Notes under the pieces: generated by a model
Seen by the model: the letters and a program-made list of their open reading frames with translations, nothing else
Told to the model about the DNA's origin: nothing
The model's database searches: none
Shown here: piece after piece, positions 46,880 through 51,598 of the stretch
How positions within the stretch are numbered: the first letter of the stretch is position 1
How the letters are laid out: each line of letters starts with the position of its first letter
Assembly (NCBI GenBank): GCA_031272205.1
Contig: JAISUH010000016.1
Coordinates: 1 to 51,598, forward strand
From: Dysgonamonadaceae bacterium
GTDB lineage: Bacteria > Bacteroidota > Bacteroidia > Bacteroidales > Dysgonomonadaceae
Reading direction: 5' to 3'
Length of the DNA: 51,598 nucleotides
Made by a program: the position numbers and the translations under genes

Positions 46880-47216
46880 CTTGGCCACAGGCCATTCATA
46901 TCAATAGAAAGCAAGCGTATAATGCCGTTCAACCCCGTACGGGGTTGCATTTGCAGTAGAGACGTGGCATGCCGCGTCTCTACTATCGACGACACCGTAT
47001 TTATATGAAAGTGGCATTTGCGTGCTATCGCTGTTCTCTATGGATATGGAGGCTGTCCCTCCTTTCGCACTTTCGCGCCAAAAAGCGAAATATGAACCAC
47101 AAAGGCAACAAAGGCATGAAAGGAAAAACCTCATTTTTCCCGGATTGCTTCACCCCGAAGAACTATAAACTACCCACTATAAACTACCCACTAAAACACC
47201 CTCTTTCGCTCCTTCG
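46880..47216 (+). repeat. Inverted repeat copy A (about 337 bp), left of infC
   Basis: Nearly identical, in opposite orientation, to 50106-50454. It contains the perfect 16-bp palindrome at 46931-46946 (AACCCCGTACGGGGTT), the 28-bp palindrome at 46956-46983, and a tandem 14/15-bp repeat of two AACTATAAACTACCC units (47161-47189). It has no credible coding frame. The interval 46834-47358 between the PPK2 gene and infC holds only this copy and the terminator at 47292. The sequence looks like a dispersed repeat rather than a gene. Confidence 0.85.
46956..46983. repeat. 28-bp palindrome, GTAGAGACG...CGTCTCTAC
   Basis: Ends are GTAGAGACG and CGTCTCTAC with GGCATGCC in the middle; only the two flanking positions are unpaired. 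Copy B has the same palindrome at 50350-50377. Dispersed elements ending in GTAGAGACG/CGTCTCTAC occur in several bacterial genomes, including Bacteroidota, so this looks like a REP/MITE-type unit. Confidence 0.75.
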
Positions 47217-47291
47217 TGGCAAAAAAACCGCAGTAGCAGAAAATAACGTCACGACGGCCGAAAGAAGTCTTATTGGAACAGGAGCATCGCA

Positions 47292-47331
47292 CAAAAACAG
47301 AGGCTATCCCCGCTTTGGAGACAGCCCCTTT
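47292..47331 (-). terminator. Terminator of infC
   Basis: Stem AGAGGCT (47299-47305) with AGCCCCT (47323-47329), with one mismatch. On the minus strand it ends in GTTTTTG. The core is related to the GAGACAGCC hairpin family seen at 35271, 50586 and 50761. Confidence 0.6.
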
Positions 47332-47358
47332 TTCATTTCTTGCACGAAAACAAAAAAC

Positions 47359-47937
47359 TTATTCTGCTTCGGGTTTTTCGGGTTTGTTTGCTTTTTTGGG
47401 CGCAGCGCCGGTCTTTTTGGGCGCCAGCATAATGATCATGCGTTTGCCTTCGAGTAGCGGCAATTGTTCCACTTTTGCGTAGTCTTCCAGATCGTTGGCG
47501 AAACGGAGCAATAACACTTCGCCTTGCTCCTTAAACAGGATAGAACGTCCCCTGAAAAACACGTAGGCTTTCACTTTCGAACCTTCCTCCAAAAAGTTTT
47601 TGGCATGCTTCAATTTGAAGTTATAATCGTGATCGTCGGTTTGCGGGCCAAAACGAATCTCTTTCACAATCATCTTTACCGATTTGGCTTTCTGCTCTTT
47701 CTGCTTCTTTTTCTGCTGGTAAAGGAATTTTTGGTAATCGATAACGCGGCAAACCGGCGGTGTGGCCGTCGGCGAAATCTCGACAAGATCCAATTCTAAA
47801 TTTTCTGCGATACGCAACGCTTCTCGCGTAGGGTAAACGCCCTGTTCCACGTTGTCGCCAACCAAACGAACCTCCGGCACTCGGATGCGCTCATTGATCC
47901 GATATTGCTCTCTTGAATCTCTGGGATTAATCTTCAT
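47359..47937 (-). CDS. infC: Translation initiation factor IF-3
   Basis: Binds the 30S subunit and guards start-codon selection. The 192-aa product has the N-domain ([21 protein letters not shown]), a lysine-rich linker ([17 protein letters not shown]), the C-domain with [22 protein letters not shown], and a basic/Ala/Pro tail. It starts with ATG at 47937 rather than the AUU used by E. coli infC. It is 44 bp downstream of thrS on the same strand, but rpmI and rplT, which usually follow in this operon, are absent. Instead come a terminator and inverted-repeat copy A. Confidence 0.96.
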   Translation of the reverse strand: MKINPRDSREQYRINERIRVPEVRLVGDNVEQGVYPTREALRIAENLELDLVEISPTATPPVCRVIDYQKFLYQQKKKQKEQKAKSVKMIVKEIRFGPQTDDHDYNFKLKHAKNFLEEGSKVKAYVFFRGRSILFKEQGEVLLLRFANDLEDYAKVEQLPLLEGKRMIIMLAPKKTGAAPKKANKPEKPEAE

Positions 47938-47981
47938 TCAGTATTCTTAAAAATTTGATTCTGTTTTTATTTATGTTATTA

Positions 47982-49940
47982 TTAATTGTTTTTTTGAGTA
48001 TTTGAATACATCGCCTCTTCTATTTCATGCACTAATTCTTCGGCAAATGTAGTCAATTTTACCGAACCTTTATCGCCTTCGCCCCTTTTTCTTACCGAAA
48101 CTTCCTGATTTTCCACTTCTTTTTCCCCAACAATTAAAAGATAGGGAATGCGTTTCAACTCGTTATCGCGTATTTTGCGACCGATTTTTTCGTTGCGGCT
48201 ATCGACTTCGGCGCGGAGGCCATAACGTTTCAAGGTTTTGGCTGCCTCGCAGGCATAATCGTTGAATTTCTCGCTGATAGGCAGGATAACCACCTGATCG
48301 GGCGACAGCCACAGCGGGAATTTTCCGGCGGTATGCTCGATGAGCACAGCCACAAAACGTTCCATCGAGCCAAAGGGAGCGCGGTGAATCATCACCGGGC
48401 GGTGTTTCTGGTTGTCGGCTCCGGTATATTCCAATTCAAAACGTTCGGGCAGATTATAATCCACCTGTATGGTTCCCAATTGCCATCGGCGGCCGAGTGC
48501 GTCTTTCACCATAAAATCGAGCTTCGGCCCGTAAAAAGCGGCTTCTCCCAATTCCACACGGGCTTTCAATCCCTTTTCTTCACAGGCTTCGACGATGGCG
48601 CGTTCGGCCTTCTCCCAATTTTCGTCGCTCCCGATGTATTTTTTCTTGTCATCGGGATCGCGAAGCGAAATCTGCGCTTCAAAATTTTCGAAATCCAAGG
48701 CCTTGAAAATGATAAAGATGATGTCCATCACTTTCAGAAACTCGTTTTTCACCTGATCGGGCGTGCAAAAAATGTGCGCGTCATCTTGCGTAAACCCGCG
48801 CACACGGGTCAGTCCGTGCAATTCGCCGCTCTGCTCGTAACGATAGACGGTGCCAAATTCGGCAAGGCGCAAGGGCAAATCTTTGTAAGAGCGTGGGGCG
48901 ACCTTGTATATTTCGCAATGGTGCGGGCAGTTCATCGGTTTCAACAAGAACTCTTCGCCCTCCTCCGGCGTGGAGATGGGCTGAAACGAATCTTTACCAT
49001 ACTTTTCGTAGTGCCCCGAAATCAGGTACAACTGCTTGTTGCCGATATGCGGGGTCATCACCTGCTCGTAATCGAAATCGCGTTGGATTTTTTTCAGGAA
49101 ATCTTCCAAACGCAAGCGCAATTGCGTACCTTTGGGCAACCATAGCGGAAGTCCTGCTCCCACGTTTTGAGAGAAAGCAAACAGTTCGAGTTCTTTCCCT
49201 ATTTTCCGGTGGTCGCGTTTCTTCGCCTCTTCGAGCAAAAGCAGGTATTCGTCGAGCATCTTCTTTTTGGGAAACGTGATTCCGTAGAGGCGGGTCAGTT
49301 GCGGACGTTTTTCGTCGCCGCGCCAATAAGCGCCGGCCGCGCTTAAAATCTTCACGGCTTTGATGTATGACGTGTCGGGAATGTGCGGCCCCCGACACAA
49401 ATCGGTGAAATTACCTTGCGTATATGTCGTGATGCTTCCGTCGGCCAAATCGTTGATGAGTTCCAACTTATAGCTCTCGCCACGGTTGGCAAACAGGGCT
49501 ACGGCATCGGCTTTTGAAATGCTTTGGCGAACAATATTTTCCTTGCGGGCGATAAGCTCCGTCATCTTCTTTTCGATAGCCGGAAAATCACTCTCTTTGA
49601 TGGATACGCCTTCGCCCGGATCCACATCGTAGTAGAATCCGTTTTCAATAGCCGGCCCAATGCCGAACTTAATCCCGGGGTAAAGCTCTTGCAGGGCTTC
49701 AGCCATCAGGTGCGCCGACGAGTGCCAATAGGCGTGTTTCCCCTCGGCATCGTCCCATTTCAACAAGGTAAGGGACGAATCTTCGTTTATAGGGCGCGTC
49801 AAATCCCAAGTCTCTCCATTCACACTTGCGGCAAGCACTTCCTGTGCCAACCGCGGACTGATATTTTCGGCAATCTGCATCGCCGTGATACCGGGCTCAT
49901 ATTCTCTGACCGAGCGGTCAGGAAACGTAATTTTTATCAT
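47982..49940 (-). CDS. thrS: Threonyl-tRNA synthetase
   Basis: Charges tRNA-Thr (EC 6.1.1.3), 652 aa, full length. The N-terminal TGS domain (about 1-62) is followed by the editing domain with [16 protein letters not shown] and the Cys of [11 protein letters not shown]. The class II core has [11 protein letters not shown] (a zinc-binding Cys), [14 protein letters not shown], and [12 protein letters not shown]. The anticodon-binding domain ends in the C-terminal [16 protein letters not shown]. The gene has its own -7 element and lies, with infC, between inverted repeats. Confidence 0.97.
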   Translation of the reverse strand: MIKITFPDRSVREYEPGITAMQIAENISPRLAQEVLAASVNGETWDLTRPINEDSSLTLLKWDDAEGKHAYWHSSAHLMAEALQELYPGIKFGIGPAIENGFYYDVDPGEGVSIKESDFPAIEKKMTELIARKENIVRQSISKADAVALFANRGESYKLELINDLADGSITTYTQGNFTDLCRGPHIPDTSYIKAVKILSAAGAYWRGDEKRPQLTRLYGITFPKKKMLDEYLLLLEEAKKRDHRKIGKELELFAFSQNVGAGLPLWLPKGTQLRLRLEDFLKKIQRDFDYEQVMTPHIGNKQLYLISGHYEKYGKDSFQPISTPEEGEEFLLKPMNCPHHCEIYKVAPRSYKDLPLRLAEFGTVYRYEQSGELHGLTRVRGFTQDDAHIFCTPDQVKNEFLKVMDIIFIIFKALDFENFEAQISLRDPDDKKKYIGSDENWEKAERAIVEACEEKGLKARVELGEAAFYGPKLDFMVKDALGRRWQLGTIQVDYNLPERFELEYTGADNQKHRPVMIHRAPFGSMERFVAVLIEHTAGKFPLWLSPDQVVILPISEKFNDYACEAAKTLKRYGLRAEVDSRNEKIGRKIRDNELKRIPYLLIVGEKEVENQEVSVRKRGEGDKGSVKLTTFAEELVHEIEEAMYSNTQKNN

Positions 49941-49969
49941 AATTTCAATCTATTTCCTTTTTGAGGATA

Positions 49970-49977
49970 CAAAAATA
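49970..49977 (-). promoter_or_regulatory. -7 promoter element of thrS (TATTTTTG)
   Basis: Matches TAnnTTTG on the minus strand, 29 nt before the thrS start codon. Confidence 0.55.
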
Positions 49978-50105
49978 GTGATTTTGTGGATTATAGAACA
50001 CCGTTTGGAAAAGAATTTTTAGGAGAAAAGAAAAAAACGGAACAGGGCAGCAGTCAATGACACAACACCCCCGCTTTTGTCACAAAAACACAAAGGGAAA
50101 AGGCG

Positions 50106-50454
50106 CGAAGGCGAAAAAGGGTGTTTTAGTGGGTAGTTTATAGTTGGTAGTTTATAGTTGGTAGTTTATAGTTCTTCGGGGTGAAGCAATCCGGGAAAAA
50201 TGAGGTTTTTCCTTTCATGCCTTTGTTGCCTTTGTGGTTCATATTTCGCTTTTTGGCGCGAAAGTGCGAAAGGAGGACAGCCTCCATATCCATAGAGAAC
50301 AGCGATAGCACGCAAATGCCACTTTCATATAAATACGGTGTCGTCGATAGTAGAGACGCGGCATGCCACGTCTCTACTGCAAATGCAACCCCATACGGGG
50401 TTGAACGGCATTTTGCCCCTTGCTTTCTATTGATATGGATGGCTTGCGGCCAAG
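50106..50454 (-). repeat. Inverted repeat copy B (about 349 bp), right of thrS
   Basis: The reverse-complement partner of 46880-47216. It has three tandem GTAGTTTATAGTTG-like units (50135-50174) where copy A has two, one base change in the 16-bp palindrome (50387-50402), and scattered substitutions. With copy A it encloses 2.9 kb containing thrS and infC. The short open frame across it (50181-50477) is not a gene, as it has no family match and its reverse complement exists in copy A. Confidence 0.85.
50350..50377. repeat. 28-bp palindrome in copy B
   Basis: Same unit as 46956-46983. The unpaired flanking positions differ by orientation only: G/C here versus T/G there is exactly the reverse complement. 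Confidence 0.75.
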
Positions 50455-50471
50455 AAGCTTCCTCAAAAGTC

Positions 50472-50570
50472 CCTTAGTAGCCCAAGGCTACATACCACCG
50501 CTCAGCTTATTTTCCTGATAAATAATGGAATAATGGCTAAAATGGGGGGGCAATTCGTGGCTACTAAGGG
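50472..50570. repeat. 12-bp inverted repeat CCCTTAGTAGCC/GGCTACTAAGGG
   Basis: Perfect arms at 50472-50483 and 50559-50570 with a 75-bp centre that includes a G7 run (50544-50550). It looks like the two ends of a small MITE-like element or a large hairpin. No coding frame. Confidence 0.55.
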
Positions 50571-50585
50571 TTGAAATGGTATTTT

Positions 50586-50605
50586 GAGGCTGTCTCAAAA
50601 GCCCC
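50586..50605. repeat. GGGGCT-TTTGAGAC-AGCCTC hairpin
   Basis: A 6-bp stem (one G-T pair) around an 8-nt loop, read on the minus strand. Same family as 35271-35285 and 50761-50778. Confidence 0.6.
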
Positions 50606-50651
50606 GTCATTGCGTCCCGTGCTACGACACGGGATCTCACCCGCAATCTCA
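50606..50651. repeat. REP-like hairpin GTCATTGCG...CGCAATCTC
   Basis: Outer pairing TTGCG (50610-50614) with CGCAA (50642-50646). An inner hairpin pairs CCCGTG with CACGGG around CTACGA (50616-50633). The GTCATTGCG/GCAATCTC ends resemble a dispersed repeat family known from many genomes. Confidence 0.55.
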
Positions 50652-50760
50652 TAAAATCTGTAATACTAAATAATTGTATATTAGGCACTAATAATTTAAA
50701 GAGGATTCCTGCTTTGGCTCCGCCGATTTTGCAATTCGCCGGAATGAAGCAGTTTTCTAC

Positions 50761-50778
50761 TTTTGAGACAGCCCCTTT
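50761..50778. repeat. TTTTGAGACAGCCCC repeat
   Basis: Another copy of the GAGACAGCC family. It lies between an unrecognised AT-rich stretch (50652-50760) and the 3' end of the outer-membrane protein gene, where it could serve as part of that gene's terminator. Confidence 0.5.
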
Positions 50779-50791
50779 CGAAAAAAACATT

Positions 50792-51379
50792 TTAGAAATT
50801 GCGGCGGAGGGAAAGACCTATATCAAGGCAAAGATTTCCGAATGCAAAAACGCCAATTGTCATTTTTGGCGTTATGGAATATTCATAACTTACACGACAC
50901 GACGGCGATAAAAAACTATCTTGATTTTTAATACATTCGACAAAATTTTTATCATCTTTAGAAAAAATCAGATTTAATTCATTCATTCGGGCATAACCAA
51001 TTCCACCCCCAATTTTAATTGCATGGCGGGAATTTTCCACAAAGAGCCGAACAACATTTACTCTTGCATTCAACCTTAATGCGAATAATGTTTCTCCTCC
51101 AATATTTTTATTGTACATGGAATTCGTAACATAAAAACCGTTCCCATATCCGTTATCATTATATTGCAAAAATGTTGAATATTCCGTACCCAAAGGCAAA
51201 TTCCAACTTTCATAATCAATAGACATGCCCACATCAAGCCATTTCCATGTCTTTCCGTACTCGCCCTGTATGACAAAACTGTTGAGCGAACCTGCGCCTG
51301 CCCCAAACTGCACATAATCCTGTATCTGCGCTTGCACAAATACGGGAAACAAAATCAATATGACCAATATTTTTTTCAT
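50792..51379 (-). CDS. Putative outer-membrane beta-barrel protein, paralogue 1
   Basis: A 195-aa protein with a clear signal peptide (MKKILVILILFPVFVQAQ) and no cytoplasmic-type domain. Alternating hydrophobic/aromatic stretches (YVQFGAGAGSLNSFVIQGEYG, WKWLDVGMSIDYESW, IKIGGGIGYARM, MTIGVFAFGNLCLDIGLSLRRNF region) suit transmembrane beta strands. The last residue is Phe, as in many outer-membrane proteins recognised by the BAM machinery. I do not recognise the family. The last 9 codons are shared, base for base, with the truncated gene upstream (51476-51598), showing a tandem duplication. The gene is AT-richer than its neighbours. Confidence 0.75.
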   Translation of the reverse strand: MKKILVILILFPVFVQAQIQDYVQFGAGAGSLNSFVIQGEYGKTWKWLDVGMSIDYESWNLPLGTEYSTFLQYNDNGYGNGFYVTNSMYNKNIGGETLFALRLNARVNVVRLFVENSRHAIKIGGGIGYARMNELNLIFSKDDKNFVECIKNQDSFLSPSCRVSYEYSITPKMTIGVFAFGNLCLDIGLSLRRNF

Positions 51380-51475
51380 CGTTAATTATTAAATAAATTT
51401 TCTGAGCAAACGAAAACGAAAAAAACGTCAGGTTCAACAATGATTTTTTCCATTACTGAACCTGACAAAAACATT

Positions 51476-51598
51476 TTAGAAATTGCGGCGGAGGGAAAGA
51501 CCAATACAAGGAGAATAATGTCCACCATAAAAGAATGCGCCTAACGCCGTCTTTTTTGCTATCAAATAATCATAGCCGACCCACAAAATTGGCAAAAG
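51476..51598 (-). CDS. Putative outer-membrane beta-barrel protein, paralogue 2 (3' part only)
   Basis: Forty codons are visible, ending in a TAA at 51476-51478; the 5' part lies beyond the window. The translated end aligns without gaps to the end of the 50792-51379 protein: GYDYLIAKKTALGAFFYG corresponds to SYEYSITPKMTIGVFAFG there, and both finish IGLSLRRNF. The two genes are same-strand, about 96 bp apart. The C-terminal block is identical in DNA while the upstream residues differ, so the tail is either under strong constraint or recently converted. Confidence 0.8.
   Translation of the reverse strand, partial: LLPILWVGYDYLIAKKTALGAFFYGGHYSPCIGLSLRRNF

Noticed and set aside
46969-47457. 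162-residue frame across repeat copy A
   Set aside because: It covers repeat DNA, the terminator and the antisense of infC. It is low-complexity in parts and has no homologue I know.
50135-50174. Three tandem 14-bp units as a CRISPR array
   Set aside because: There are no spacers between units, the units are too short, and there are no cas genes. It is a tandem repeat. I saw no CRISPR array anywhere in the window.
46880-50454. Site-specific invertible promoter switch around thrS-infC
   Set aside because: The repeats are hundreds of bases long and no invertase gene is present; thrS has its own promoter inside the segment. Only homologous recombination is plausible.

Overview
The window looks like chromosomal DNA of a Gram-negative Bacteroidota bacterium, most likely order Bacteroidales. 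The signs are Bacteroidota-type -7 promoter elements (TAnnTTTG, usually with no classical Shine-Dalgarno), a serine palmitoyltransferase close to the Bacteroides enzyme, a FeoA-FeoB fusion with a FeoB-associated Cys-rich peptide, an acidic lipoprotein export signal after a lipobox Cys, fimbrillin and FISUMP domains, and a PPi-dependent phosphofructokinase. I cannot name the genus from sequence alone.

Layout. 1-700: scar of a mobile element, made of the 3' half of tRNA-Pro(TGG) flanked by paired ATTTGCAyACA repeats and followed by a terminator. 0.7-2.4 kb: pfp. 2.6-6.6 kb: three same-strand genes for a membrane tetraheme cytochrome fused to a SUMF1/FGE-like domain, a Tat-exported Gfo/Idh/MocA oxidoreductase and a Tat-exported xylose-isomerase-like TIM barrel. 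This is the best candidate here for an undescribed exported redox/carbohydrate module. 6.8-9.8 kb: Zn/Cd P-type ATPase and lipoate ligase. 10.2-12.3 kb: surface lipoprotein with a structured leader. 12.5-19.5 kb: icd, dnaK, an unrecognised AT-rich gene and a TPR/OmpA-like lipoprotein. 20-25.4 kb: TrpB2, thiamine pyrophosphokinase, CDF transporter, aspartate kinase and Maf. 25.6-35.3 kb: aspS, uvrA, feo genes, spt, ferritin and a small membrane protein. 35.3-40.3 kb: rlmD and a Wzz/Wza-type exopolysaccharide export pair. 40.7-46.8 kb: a GNAT-fold acyltransferase (possible ceramide synthase), parE, coaD, an S41 protease and PPK2. 46.8-51.6 kb: a repeat-rich end where thrS-infC sits between two ~340-bp inverted repeats, followed by tandem paralogous outer-membrane protein genes, the last cut by the window edge.

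Themes. Iron is handled by uptake (FeoAB plus its Cys-rich partner) and storage (ferritin), which flank spt. Sphingolipid synthesis is represented by spt and possibly the GNAT gene. Most other genes are housekeeping. No complete tRNA, no rRNA, no CRISPR array and no intact transposase or integrase gene is visible.
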